DNA of 64,000 bases, from NCBI RefSeq assembly GCF_024741795.1, contig NZ_CP102950.1, positions 682,001 through 746,000 on the forward strand, written 5' to 3'. Source of the stretch: Arthrobacter sp. CJ23. Lineage in GTDB: Bacteria; Actinomycetota; Actinomycetes; Actinomycetales; Micrococcaceae. Shown piece after piece: positions 37,204 to 46,286 of this stretch. A program made the position numbers and the translations under genes. A model generated the notes under the pieces. It searched no databases, had not been told where the DNA came from, and was given only the letters and a program-made list of their open reading frames with translations. Numbering within the stretch: the stretch's first letter is position 1; each line of letters begins with the position of its first letter.

Positions 37204-38700
37204 TCAGGCGATCGCCGCGATCTGCGGTTCCTTCAGGGTCCGGCGCAGCTGCGGCGAAGCGTCGAGCCGGGCTTGCGCGGCGCTCAGGGCCCGGACCGCG
37301 GTCTCGAGCTGCGCCGGGGGGAGCGTGAACGGCACCCGCAGGTACTGTTCGAAGGCCCCGCCGGCGCCGAAGCGCGGCCCGGCGGCCAGGCGGATGCCGA
37401 AATCGGGAGCGATCACGGTCAGCGCGGTGCTCGACGGCGTGGGCAGCCGGCACCACACTGTCAGCCCGCCGCTCGGCCGCTCCGGCTGCCAGTCCGGCAG
37501 GTGCTCCGCCAGCAGTTCCAGGAGCGCGGCCCGGTTCCCGCGCAGCATGGACAGCCGCGCACCGAGGGGCTCTTCAAACGACTGCACCAGCCGTGCCGCC
37601 GCCAACTGCTCGACGACGGGACCACCCAGGTCCATCGTGGTCCGCGTGGCGATGAAACGGCTAAGCATCTCGCCGTCGGCGCGGATCCAGCCGGTCCGCA
37701 GCCCGGCCCAGTGCGACTTGCTGAGCGAGCCGATGGACACCACGGCGGGGCTGAAGGCCGCCAGCGGCGAGGTGCTGCCGCCGTCGAGGTTCAATGCCCG
37801 CAAGGTCTCGTCCACCACCAGCACGGTGCCGGACGCCGCCGCGGCGCGCACCAGCCGGCGGCGCTGGAGATCGGACATGAGCCGGCCCGTGGGATTGTGG
37901 AAGTCCGGGACGAGGTAGGCCATGGCGGGCCGCTGCTGCTGCAGGGTGGCCACCATGGCGTCGATGTCCCAGCCCGCGTTCCCGGCGGCCGCGCCCTTCC
38001 CCTCGGGTCCCGTCCCCGCCGGTCCCGTCCCGACCGGCGGCAGCGGCACCGGCAGGATCCGCGAGCCGGAGGCGCGGATGGCGTCGAGTGCGTTGGGGTA
38101 CGTGGGGTGGTCCACCAGCACCTTCTGCTGCCGTCCCGCGAGGGTGCGCAGCACGATGTTCAGCGCATGCTGCGCGCCCGAGGTCACCAGGATCTGCTCC
38201 GCCGTGGTGGCCACGCCCGCCTCGGTGTACCGATCCGCGATGGCCTCCCGCAGCGCCGGGATCCCGACGGCGTCGTAGCCGAAGCCGGGCAGCAGTGCCG
38301 GCAGATCCGACAGGGCGTCCGCGAAAGCCCGGTGGACCACCTCGCCCGTGGCCGGAAGCGAGGCGTAGGCCAGGTCCAGGATCCCGTCCGGCAGGGCAAT
38401 GCCCGGCGCGCTTACCGGGATGGTCCGGTGCGGAATGCCCGTGCGGCCGCGGCTGCCCTGGCCCCCGCTGAGGAAACCCTGCTCCCGCAGGCCCGAGTAC
38501 GCGGCCGTCACGGTGGTGCGGCTCATCCCCAGGGTCTCGGCGAGGGCGCGCTCGCTGGGCAGCGCGACGTCCAGCGGGATGCGGCCGTCCAGGATCAGCA
38601 GACGCACGACGTCGGCCAGCTCACGGTAGGCGGGCGAGGCGCCGGTGTTCCAGGGACCGAGGAGCCGGGCCAGTGCCGTGGGGTTCAGGGAAGCGGACAT
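37204..38700 (-). CDS. yczR: MocR-type regulator YczR (GntR HTH plus aminotransferase domain)
   Basis: A 498-residue chimeric transcription factor. N-terminal GntR-type winged helix at residues 20-80 (PLDVALPSERALAETLGMSRTTVTAAYSGLREQGFL), a linker, and a fold-I aminotransferase-like domain with the PLP lysine in SIGSLSKSHWAGLRTGWI. Divergent transcription from a YczE-like membrane protein is the known arrangement of the YczR subfamily of MocR regulators, which senses PLP or a related ligand and controls yczE. Confidence 0.87.
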   Translation of the reverse strand: MSASLNPTALARLLGPWNTGASPAYRELADVVRLLILDGRIPLDVALPSERALAETLGMSRTTVTAAYSGLREQGFLSGGQGSRGRTGIPHRTIPVSAPGIALPDGILDLAYASLPATGEVVHRAFADALSDLPALLPGFGYDAVGIPALREAIADRYTEAGVATTAEQILVTSGAQHALNIVLRTLAGRQQKVLVDHPTYPNALDAIRASGSRILPVPLPPVGTGPAGTGPEGKGAAAGNAGWDIDAMVATLQQQRPAMAYLVPDFHNPTGRLMSDLQRRRLVRAAAASGTVLVVDETLRALNLDGGSTSPLAAFSPAVVSIGSLSKSHWAGLRTGWIRADGEMLSRFIATRTTMDLGGPVVEQLAAARLVQSFEEPLGARLSMLRGNRAALLELLAEHLPDWQPERPSGGLTVWCRLPTPSSTALTVIAPDFGIRLAAGPRFGAGGAFEQYLRVPFTLPPAQLETAVRALSAAQARLDASPQLRRTLKEPQIAAIA

Positions 38701-38704
38701 AAGA

Positions 38705-38741
38705 CCAGTATTGCAAACTGGCTATGGAATACAAGGCCAGT
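38705..38741. promoter_or_regulatory. Candidate YczR site between yczR and yczE
   Basis: CCAGT at 38705-38709, ACTGG at 38717-38721 and CCAGT at 38737-38741. The two CCAGT copies are 32 bp apart, about three helical turns, as expected for a MocR dimer binding directly repeated half-sites; AACTGG/CCAGTT also gives an inverted pair. Confidence 0.5.
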
Positions 38742-38761
38742 TTTCGGGGACCATGGGGTTC

Positions 38762-39430
38762 ATGATGACCCGCAGAATCACCCAGCTCCTGATCGGCCTC
38801 GCGATGTATGGGATCTCACTGGCCATGTTCATCCGTGCCGGCCTCGGCCTGGACCCCTGGGATGTGTTCCACCAGGGCGTTGCAGGGCTGAGCGGGCTGA
38901 GCATCGGCACCGTGGTGATCGCCGTCAGCTTCCTGGTGCTCCTGCTCTGGATCCCGCTGCGGCAGAAGCCCGGCTTCGGGACGCTGGCCAACGCCGTCTT
39001 GGTGGGTGTCTTCGCCGACGTCGGGCTGGCCCTGATCCCCGCCTTCTCACACCTGGGCGGCCAGATCGGCATGCTGGCCGGCGCCGTGCTGTTGAACGGC
39101 ATCGCCTCCGCCTGCTACATCGGTGCCCGGCTGGGCCCCGGTGCCCGCGACGGCCTCATGACCGGGCTGGCCCGGCGCACCGGCTGGTCCGTGCGGTTGT
39201 CCCGCACGCTGATCGAGGTTGTGGTCCTGGGCATCGGCTGGCTGCTGGGCGGCTCCGTGGGCGCCGGCACCGTGGTCTATGCCTTGGCGATCGGACCACT
39301 GGTCCAGCTGCTGCTGCCGCTGTTCACCGTGCCGGAAAAGACCAGGCCCGTGGCCGCCGAGGCGGAGCCTGCTGGGGCCGAACGCGGAACGGAAACGGAG
39401 GCCGCGGCGGCCGGGGCGGTTCAAAACTAG
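38762..39430 (+). CDS. yczE: YczE/YitT-family integral membrane protein
   Basis: A membrane protein of about 222 residues with five to six helices. It begins RRITQLLIGLAMYGISLAMFIRAGLGLDPWDVFHQGVA, the signature of YczE proteins (GLGxxPWD), and continues TLANAVLVGVFADVGLALIP. The C-terminal 30 residues are a charged Glu/Ala-rich cytoplasmic tail. ATGs at 38753, 38762 and 38765 are possible. Function is not settled; possible role in vitamin B6 or thiol transport is speculation. Confidence 0.85.
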   Translation: MMTRRITQLLIGLAMYGISLAMFIRAGLGLDPWDVFHQGVAGLSGLSIGTVVIAVSFLVLLLWIPLRQKPGFGTLANAVLVGVFADVGLALIPAFSHLGGQIGMLAGAVLLNGIASACYIGARLGPGARDGLMTGLARRTGWSVRLSRTLIEVVVLGIGWLLGGSVGAGTVVYALAIGPLVQLLLPLFTVPEKTRPVAAEAEPAGAERGTETEAAAAGAVQN

Positions 39431-39463
39431 CCCCGTTCCCGACGCGCACTCCCCAGGGATGCG

Positions 39464-39507
39464 AGAATGCCTGTCGACACCGGAATTCCGGTGTCGACAG
39501 GCATTCT
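39464..39507 (+). terminator. Perfect 44-bp palindrome after yczE
   Basis: Arms 39464-39485 (AGAATGCCTGTCGACACCGG then AA) and 39486-39507 are exact complements with no loop. It lies between the convergent yczE and nei genes, 33 and 41 nt from their stops. No T-run; it may stop transcription from both sides or act as a protein site. Confidence 0.75.
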
Positions 39508-39548
39508 GCGCCTAGCCAGAGGCGTGCCGCCTCGGATGTGGCGCATCC

Positions 39549-40436
39549 TCAGGCCGCCGGCTGGCAGTGCGGGCAGAAATAGATGTTCCGTTCCTCGCTG
39601 CCGTCCTCCGCACCCAGGACGCCTCGCCGGATGGGCGTCCGGCAACGCAGGCACGGCTGGTGTTCACGTCCGTAGACCCAGTGCGACGGCCGCCGGGGCA
39701 CCGCAGGCAGTGTGACCCCGACGCCCACCGTCTGCCGTACCCCGCGGCCCAGGTTGGCCTCAAGCAGCCGCTTCGCGTTGGCCAGCACGGCGTGCAGGTC
39801 CTTGACTGAGGAGACTGGGCTGGCCGGATGCACCCCCGCCAGGAAGCACAGCTCGCAGCGGTAGACGTTGCCGATCCCGGCCAGGTTTCGCTGCTCCAGC
39901 AGGGCGAGCCCGAGGGGGACCTCCGGCGCCGCGAGCAGACGGCGCATGGCCTCGGCAGGGTCCCAGTCCGGGCCCAGCAGGTCCGGCCCGAGGTGCCCCA
40001 CTGCTTTGTGTTCTTCGGCTGTGGGCAGGACTTCGAGGATGCCCAGGGAGAAGCCGACGACGTCGGACGTGCCGGTGCGGAGCACGCACCTGGCCGTGTG
40101 GCCGGGTCTCTTCCAGCGCCCGCCGGGAGGGTAGATCTGCCAGGATCCTTCCATCTTCAGGTGGGAGTGGATGGTCAGGGCGCGGCGCCTGCCGGCAGCT
40201 TCCTGTCCGCCGGCACGTTCCTGCGGGCCGGGCTCCTGTGAGGCGTGCTCCCCGGCGGGCCCGAGCAGCCGCATGAGCAGGTGCTTGCCGCGCGGCACCA
40301 CCTCGGCCACGGTCCAGCCGGCGAGGTCCAGCGTGGCAAAGCGCGGTACACGGAAATCCGAGGCCGTCAGGACTTTGCCGGCCAGGGCAGCGTGAAGTTG
40401 GGCCGCGGCACGCCACACGGTGTCGCCTTCAGGCAC
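39549..40436 (-). CDS. nei: Endonuclease VIII-like DNA glycosylase (Nei/Fpg family)
   Basis: Bifunctional glycosylase/AP lyase removing oxidised bases. The N-terminal PEGDTVWRAA supplies catalytic Pro2/Glu3 after Met removal and the Nei-type spacing. Helix-two-turn-helix LLEQRNLAGIGNVYRCE and a C-terminal zinc finger CLRC..(x)..CPHC are present. 295 residues, with a non-conserved Ala/Gly/Glu insert at about 63-83. GTG start at 40436 overlaps the lhr stop by 8 nt, so expression is coupled with the helicase Lhr. Confidence 0.92.
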   Translation of the reverse strand: MPEGDTVWRAAAQLHAALAGKVLTASDFRVPRFATLDLAGWTVAEVVPRGKHLLMRLLGPAGEHASQEPGPQERAGGQEAAGRRRALTIHSHLKMEGSWQIYPPGGRWKRPGHTARCVLRTGTSDVVGFSLGILEVLPTAEEHKAVGHLGPDLLGPDWDPAEAMRRLLAAPEVPLGLALLEQRNLAGIGNVYRCELCFLAGVHPASPVSSVKDLHAVLANAKRLLEANLGRGVRQTVGVGVTLPAVPRRPSHWVYGREHQPCLRCRTPIRRGVLGAEDGSEERNIYFCPHCQPAA

Positions 40437-43400
40437 GGATCCTCAGCCCCTTGGGCGTGGAGTAGGCGCCTGCGTGCACCAGAGCCGCGGCGACGGGGGT
40501 GTCCAGGAGGTCGTGGCCGTTGACCTTTTCCATGATCAGTTTGTCCACGGCCCCGCGGTGCACCACGCCCACCAGGACCGCAGCGGCGGCCGACAACACG
40601 GCGTCGTCGTGGCTGAAAGCGAGCAGCGTCTTGCCGCCGCGTTCCACGTAGAGCACCAGCGCGCCGTCCACCATCACCACCAGCGCCCCTGCCTTGCGGC
40701 CGGGCCGGTGGCCGGAGCCGGCGTCGACGGACATCCCGGGCCAGGGCAGGGCAGCGCCGTAGGGGTTGGCGGGGTCCGTGGCGGCAAGGGCCAGCGCCCG
40801 CGGTTCGCCCTTGGCGAGCTGGGAGTCCTCGCTGAAGGAACGCAGCCGGTCCACGGTGGCAGGGACCGCGAACTGGGCGGCGCCGAGGTGCTCGATGAAG
40901 TAGCCGCGGCGGCAGCGGCCGGCTTCCTCCAGCCTGGCCAGGACCTTGTACATGAGCCCGAAACCGCCCAGGATGTTCTCCGCCACGACCGATCCCCGGG
41001 TGACCACGCCGTACCTGTCCAGCAGGAGTTCGGCGGTGCCGCGGGCATGGATGGTGGGGTCGAGTTCCGGCGACGGCAGGGCCGACCAGCGCCCGACCGC
41101 CAGCGGCGGTGTAGGTGCCGTGCCGGTGACGGAGCCGTAGCGTCCTCCGGTGAGCCCGGGGGAGCCGCCCAGTCCGGATCCCATGAGGCCGGTGCCGTGC
41201 GAGCGCCCCAGCCGACTCATCCGCAGCGACCGTGCCCGCGGCGGCCTGGCGACCTGCTTGTGCGCCGTGCGGCCGCCGGCGATCATGGCCCGGACCGGGG
41301 CGAAGGTATCGCCCGTGATGCGGCCCGCCCAGACCAGGTCCCAGAGCGCGGCCACCACGGCGTCGTCGCCCAGGACAGCGTCCATGCCTCCGGCCACCTC
41401 CGTCAGCTGGCGGAAGAAGTAGGCGCCGCCCGGCTGCAGGTGCTCAAGGAGCCGGCGCTGGGCATCCCCGGGCTCGTAGTCGGGCGCGGGATTGAGGGTG
41501 AGTTCGGCGGATTCGGCCACGTGCAGGCTGAGCCAGCCGTCGTTTCCGGGCAGCGAGCCGGCACCGGACCAGAGCAGCTCCCCGGCCGCCATGAGTTCGT
41601 CCAGCATGGCCGGCTGGTAGTCGGCCACCCGGCTGGCAAGGATCAGGGGCTCCCATGCCGACGCGGGAACGGGCACGCCGGAGAGCTGGTCCACGGCGGT
41701 CATGATGCCGTCCAGCCCGCGCAGGGCCGCGCCGTTCCGAGGCCCGCCCGGGATGGAAACGTTCTGCCAGGCAGGCAGGAACCGCCCGTAGGCGGAGGTG
41801 TCCACGGGCTCCACCTCGGCCCGCAACGCGGCAAGGGAACGGCGGCGGAGCCGGCGCAGGACCTCGGCGTCGCACCATTCACTGGCGGGCGGGGCGGCAT
41901 TCGACGGAGGGGCCGCGTTGGCGGGGGCCGCGTTTTCAGGCGCAGCCGCCGCTTCCTCGGCCGCCGCCTCCTCGGTCCCCGCCCCGCCCGGGGCATGGAC
42001 GGCGGAGCCGGGTGCGGCCACCGGATGTGGGCGGAACTCGCCTTCCACCACGCGGCCGTCGGCGGCGAGCCGCTTGAGCGCGGTGCCGACGACGGCGACA
42101 CCCAGTCCCAGCCGGGCCGCGGCTTCGGCGGCGGTGAACGGCCCGTGGGTGCGGGCGTAGCGGGAGACAAGGTCCCCGAGAGGATCGTGCACCGGCTCGA
42201 TGAAGGCCAGCGGAACACCCATGGGCAGAGGCACACCGATGGCGTCACGCAGGCGCGCGGCGTCCTCGACGGCCGCGTAGCGGTCCACCCCGCCAAGGGC
42301 CACGCGGAGCGCGCGGGTGGCCTTGTGCAGGGCCGCGAGATGCGCGCCCGCCTCAGCAATGTTGTCAGCAGTTCCCGCCGTCGCAGCACCGCCACCGGCA
42401 GGCTCGAGCCGCGCCGCCACCTCCTCCACGCTGAGCGGTCCCAGCAGCCGCAGCAGATCGGCCACGCCTTCCAAGCCACGGACGCGGCGGTCCGGGGCCA
42501 GGCGCTGCAGTTCGAGTTCAGTGGCTTCGATGACCTTGGCGTCCAGGAGTTCGCGCAGCTCCACCCGGCCCAGGAGCTCGTTGAGCAGTGTGGAATCCAG
42601 GGCGAGCGCGGCGGCGCGCCGTTCGGCCAGCGGGGAATCGCCCTCATACAGGTACTGGGCCACGTAGCCGAACAGCAGGGATTTCGCGAAGGGCGAGGGC
42701 TGCTGCGTGGTGGTCTCCACGATCCGCAGTTCCCGGCGCTCCACCGAGGCGGCAATGTCTTTCAGAGCCGGCAGATCGTAGACATCCTGCAGGCATTCGC
42801 GCACGGTTTCGAGCACGATGGGGAACGAGGGGTACTTCCGGGCGACATCCAGCAACTGCGCGGAGCGCTGCCGCTGCTGCCAAAGGGGCTGGCGCTTGCC
42901 GGGGTTCTGCCGCGGCAGCAGCAGGGCCCGCGCCGCGCATTCACGGAAGCGCGAGGCGAACAGGGCGCTGCCGCCCACCTCCGCCGTCACGATCTGCTCG
43001 AGTTCCTCGGGATCGAAGAGGAACAGCTCGGCCCCCGGCGGCTCGTCCTCCATCATGGGCACGCGGAGCACGATGCCGTCGTCGGCGGCCATGGCGGAGC
43101 CATCCAGCCCGTAGCGCTGCTGGAGCCGCTGCCCGACGGCGAGCGCCCACGGTGCGTGCACCGGCAGCCCGAAGGGGCTGTGCAGGACCACGCGCCAGTC
43201 GCCCAGTTCGTCGTGGAAGCGCTCGACGACGAGGGTGCGGTCGCTGGGGACCACCTCCGTGGCCTGCTTCTGCTCGGTGAGATACTGCAGCAGGTTCCCG
43301 GCGGCGAAGGCATCCAGCCCGCTGGCCTCGCAGCGTTCCAGGGCCGGCGCGGGATCCGAGGCGGAGAGCTCGCGGATGAAGGCTCCGAGGGCGCGGCCCA

Positions 43401-45444
43401 GGTCCACGGGCCGTCCCAGGGAGTCGCCCTTCCAGAAGGGGAGCTTGCCAGGTTGCCCGAAGGCGGGGGAGACCAGGACGCGGTCGTGGGTGATGTCTTC
43501 GATCTTCCAGCTGGTGGCGCCGAGCGCGAAGATGTCGCCCACACGGGACTCGTAGACCATCTCCTCATCGAGCTCGCCCACCCGCCGCCCACCCTTCGCC
43601 GCGCGCGCCGCGGCGCTCGGAGCGCCGTCGCCGGCACCCGGGGAATCAGCGCCTTCAGTCTCCGTGCCGATGATGTAGACGCCGAACAGCCCGCGGTCAG
43701 GGATGGTGCCGCCGGAGGTCACGGCCAGCCGCTGCGCTCCCGGACGGCCCTCGATGGTGCCCGCATGGCGGTCCCAGACGATGCGCGGCCGGAGTTCGGC
43801 GAACTCGTCCGAGGGGTACCGCCCGGCCAGCAGGTCCAGGGTGGCCTCGAACGCGGACCTGGGCAGCGTGGCGAAGGGCGCGGAGCGGCGCACGGTGCTG
43901 AACCAGTCCTCGACGTCGATGCTGCCCAGCGCCGTGGCTGCAACGGTCTGCTGGGCCAGGATGTCCAGCGGATTCGCGGGGATGCTGAACCGTTCGATCT
44001 GGCCGCTGAGCATCCGCTCCACCGTGACAGCGGTGTGCAGGAGATCGGCACGGTGCTTGGGGAACAGCACCCCTTCGGAGATCTCGCCCACCTGGTGGCC
44101 GGCCCGGCCCACGCGCTGCAGGCCGCTGGCCACCGACGGCGGGGATTCCACCTGGACCACCAGGTCCACGGCGCCCATGTCGATGCCGAGTTCCAAGGAG
44201 GACGTGGCTACGACGCAGCGGAGGCGCCCTGATTTCAGGTCGTCCTCGATCAGGGCGCGCTGGTCCTTGGACACCGAGCCGTGGTGGGCACGGGCCAGGA
44301 CGGGATCCGCCCCGCTGGTGCTGCCTGCCTGTGCCATCATGTGCGCCGGGGTGGCGGTGGATGCCGGCACCCCGGCCCGCACTCCCGCAGCGATAACCGC
44401 AGCCGGCCCCGCGTCGGGCGCGCCGACGGCCATCAACTGACGCTCGGCATGGATCTCGTTCAGGCGCGCGGTGAGGCGTTCGGCCAGCCGGCGGGAGTTG
44501 GCGAACACGATGGTGGATTGCTTGGACAGGACAAGGTCGACGATCTTCTCCTCCACATGCGGCCAGATGGACGCCTGCGGCTGGAGCCCGGAGGCCGGCC
44601 CGGAGTCGAACGCTCCGGCGGCGCCCTGGAGATCGGACATGTCCTCCACGGGGACCGTGACGGTGAGGTTCCAGTTCTTTTTCGATGGTGGCGCCACGAT
44701 TTCCACGGGCGCCTGCCCGGCGAGGAACTGGGCCACGAGCTCGCGCGGTTCCACCGTGGCCGAGAGGCCGATCCGCTGGGCGGGCTTGGGCAGCAGGGCA
44801 TCCAGCCGTTCCAGGGACACGGCGAGGTGTGCCCCGCGCTTGGTCCCGGCCACCGCGTGGATCTCGTCCACGATCACGGTGTCCACCTCGCTGAGCGTCT
44901 CCCGGCCCTTGGACGTAAGCATGAGGAACAAGGACTCGGGGGTGGTGATGAGGATGTCCGGCGGGTGGCTGAGCAGCGCGCGCCGGTCCGCCGTCGTCGT
45001 ATCCCCGGAACGCACGCCCACCGTCACGAGAGGTGCCGGGAGCCCCAGCCTCTTGGCGGTCTGGGTGATGCCGATGAGCGGCGAGCGGAGGTTGCGCTCG
45101 ACGTCCACGCCCAGGGCCTTCAGCGGCGAGATATACAGGACGCGGGTCTTGCCCTTGGGGCGCTTGGCCCGCCCGGAAACAGGCCCGGACACGGCCTCCA
45201 GCCCAGGCAACGTGTCCGAGGGCGAGGAGTGCAGCCGGTCGAGCGCCCAGAGGAACGCGGCGAGGGTCTTGCCGGAGCCCGTGGGCGCGACCACCAGGGC
45301 ATGCGAACCGGAGGAGATCGCGTTCCAGGCGCCGTCCTGGGCGGGCGTGGGCGCTGCGAAGGCGCCCAGGAACCACTCCCTGGTGGCCCGGCTGAAGCGG
45401 TCCAGCGTGCCCTGCGGTCCGGCCGCGCCGGCTAGCTCCTGCAT
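40429..45444 (-). CDS. lhr: Long ATP-dependent helicase Lhr
   Basis: A 1671-residue superfamily-2 helicase. Start at ATG 45444 (MQELAGAAG); a GTG about 18 nt upstream is possible. Walker A APTGSGKT at residues 53-60, YISPLKALGVDVERNL (motif Ia), VDEIHAVAGTKRG (DEIH box, motif II), and SLELGIDMGAVDLVVQVESPPSVASGLQRVGRAGHQ (motifs V and VI). Then the Lhr winged-helix and large C-terminal domain found in bacterial long Lhr proteins. It works in DNA repair; the overlap with nei fits a joint role on oxidised DNA. Confidence 0.94.
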   Translation of the reverse strand: MQELAGAAGPQGTLDRFSRATREWFLGAFAAPTPAQDGAWNAISSGSHALVVAPTGSGKTLAAFLWALDRLHSSPSDTLPGLEAVSGPVSGRAKRPKGKTRVLYISPLKALGVDVERNLRSPLIGITQTAKRLGLPAPLVTVGVRSGDTTTADRRALLSHPPDILITTPESLFLMLTSKGRETLSEVDTVIVDEIHAVAGTKRGAHLAVSLERLDALLPKPAQRIGLSATVEPRELVAQFLAGQAPVEIVAPPSKKNWNLTVTVPVEDMSDLQGAAGAFDSGPASGLQPQASIWPHVEEKIVDLVLSKQSTIVFANSRRLAERLTARLNEIHAERQLMAVGAPDAGPAAVIAAGVRAGVPASTATPAHMMAQAGSTSGADPVLARAHHGSVSKDQRALIEDDLKSGRLRCVVATSSLELGIDMGAVDLVVQVESPPSVASGLQRVGRAGHQVGEISEGVLFPKHRADLLHTAVTVERMLSGQIERFSIPANPLDILAQQTVAATALGSIDVEDWFSTVRRSAPFATLPRSAFEATLDLLAGRYPSDEFAELRPRIVWDRHAGTIEGRPGAQRLAVTSGGTIPDRGLFGVYIIGTETEGADSPGAGDGAPSAAARAAKGGRRVGELDEEMVYESRVGDIFALGATSWKIEDITHDRVLVSPAFGQPGKLPFWKGDSLGRPVDLGRALGAFIRELSASDPAPALERCEASGLDAFAAGNLLQYLTEQKQATEVVPSDRTLVVERFHDELGDWRVVLHSPFGLPVHAPWALAVGQRLQQRYGLDGSAMAADDGIVLRVPMMEDEPPGAELFLFDPEELEQIVTAEVGGSALFASRFRECAARALLLPRQNPGKRQPLWQQRQRSAQLLDVARKYPSFPIVLETVRECLQDVYDLPALKDIAASVERRELRIVETTTQQPSPFAKSLLFGYVAQYLYEGDSPLAERRAAALALDSTLLNELLGRVELRELLDAKVIEATELELQRLAPDRRVRGLEGVADLLRLLGPLSVEEVAARLEPAGGGAATAGTADNIAEAGAHLAALHKATRALRVALGGVDRYAAVEDAARLRDAIGVPLPMGVPLAFIEPVHDPLGDLVSRYARTHGPFTAAEAAARLGLGVAVVGTALKRLAADGRVVEGEFRPHPVAAPGSAVHAPGGAGTEEAAAEEAAAAPENAAPANAAPPSNAAPPASEWCDAEVLRRLRRRSLAALRAEVEPVDTSAYGRFLPAWQNVSIPGGPRNGAALRGLDGIMTAVDQLSGVPVPASAWEPLILASRVADYQPAMLDELMAAGELLWSGAGSLPGNDGWLSLHVAESAELTLNPAPDYEPGDAQRRLLEHLQPGGAYFFRQLTEVAGGMDAVLGDDAVVAALWDLVWAGRITGDTFAPVRAMIAGGRTAHKQVARPPRARSLRMSRLGRSHGTGLMGSGLGGSPGLTGGRYGSVTGTAPTPPLAVGRWSALPSPELDPTIHARGTAELLLDRYGVVTRGSVVAENILGGFGLMYKVLARLEEAGRCRRGYFIEHLGAAQFAVPATVDRLRSFSEDSQLAKGEPRALALAATDPANPYGAALPWPGMSVDAGSGHRPGRKAGALVVMVDGALVLYVERGGKTLLAFSHDDAVLSAAAAVLVGVVHRGAVDKLIMEKVNGHDLLDTPVAAALVHAGAYSTPKGLRIRA

Positions 45445-45485
45445 TCCTCCATCATGCCGCACAGCACCGACAGAATAGCGGCCCC

Positions 45486-45549
45486 GCCCGCCAGCACAAC
45501 GGGCTGCCGGCACAACCGCCCGCCAGCACAACGGGCCGCCGGGACAACG
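45486..45549 (+). repeat. Two 32-bp tandem repeats upstream of lhr
   Basis: Units at 45486-45517 and 45518-45549 begin GCCCGCCAGCACAACGGGC and differ at about 3 of 32 positions. They fill the space between lhr (start 45444) and the DUF4232 gene (stop 45568) and would lie in the lhr 5' region. Confidence 0.75.
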
Positions 45550-45567
45550 GGCCCGGCGGCCGGCTCG

Positions 45568-46182
45568 CTAGGAAGCCTGGAACGCCGTGACGCTCAGCAG
45601 CTTGATGACCGCGTTGCTGCAGGCCCGCTGTGGCTGGGCGATGAACAGGGAAGCGGTGTCGTTGGGCGGGTAGATGCGGTAGCCCGCGGCCTCGGCGGCG
45701 GTGCAGTCCGGGTAGTTGCCGGCCTGTGTGTAGCGCAGCACCGCGGTGCCGGTCTGGCCGGGGGCCAGCTGCACCTTGACGACGGGCTGCGTTTCGTCGC
45801 GTTCGGCGGGGGCACCGATCGGTGCGCCCGTGGCGTCGGCGGTCAGGGAGACGCCGGCAAAGCCTTCCAGGACGCAGGGCGTGGTCCCGGTGTTGGTGAG
45901 GAGGAGCTTCATGTAGACGCTGCCGGCTGCCCCGCCGCCGCTGGAATCCAGGGAACCCTTCAGCGAGGCGGCCTTGCAGAGGCCCTCCGTGGCGGGGCTT
46001 CCCGTGGAGGTGGGGCTGGGGGAGGCCGACGCCGACGGCGAAGCGGACGCCGATCCTGAGGCCGACGAAGAGGTAGGGCTGGTCGAACTCTGGGGCTGCG
46101 CCGGCCCGCAGGCGGTCGCCAGCAAGACGCACGCCGCCGTAGTCGTGAGCAAAAGACCGGTCTTGAATCGTTGGGTCCACAT
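45568..46182 (-). CDS. DUF4232 lipoprotein
   Basis: Secreted lipoprotein of 204 residues. Signal sequence with lipobox ATAC (Cys25), then a Ser/Pro/Ala/Thr low-complexity linker of about 40 residues, then a beta-sandwich DUF4232 domain: YMKLLLTNTGTTPCVLEGFAGVSL and VVKVQLAPGQTGTAVLRYTQAGNYPDCTAAEAAGYRIYPP with conserved Cys pairs likely to form disulfides. Function unknown. Follows the YcnI gene on the same strand but a hairpin at 46245 separates them. Confidence 0.85.
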   Translation of the reverse strand: MWTQRFKTGLLLTTTAACVLLATACGPAQPQSSTSPTSSSASGSASASPSASASPSPTSTGSPATEGLCKAASLKGSLDSSGGGAAGSVYMKLLLTNTGTTPCVLEGFAGVSLTADATGAPIGAPAERDETQPVVKVQLAPGQTGTAVLRYTQAGNYPDCTAAEAAGYRIYPPNDTASLFIAQPQRACSNAVIKLLSVTAFQAS

Positions 46183-46244
46183 GTGCACCAGCCTTGCCAC
46201 GGCGGCGGGGCGAGTCAACCGCGCCACGGCCGGGACACGGAAAT

Positions 46245-46273
46245 GGCGCCCGGATCGTGATGATCCGGACGCC
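46245..46273 (-). terminator. Hairpin after the YcnI gene
   Basis: Arms GGCGCCCGGATC (46245-46256) and GATCCGGACGCC (46262-46273) pair at 11 of 12 positions with a 5-nt loop, 14 nt past the YcnI-gene stop on the minus strand. Confidence 0.65.
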
Positions 46274-46286
46274 ACCTCAGGGATTG

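Noticed and set aside
40420..44232. Very long plus-strand open frame opposite lhr
   Set aside because: High GC opens long shadow frames; its translation is Arg/Gly/Pro/His-rich with no recognisable domain, while the minus strand carries an intact Lhr.
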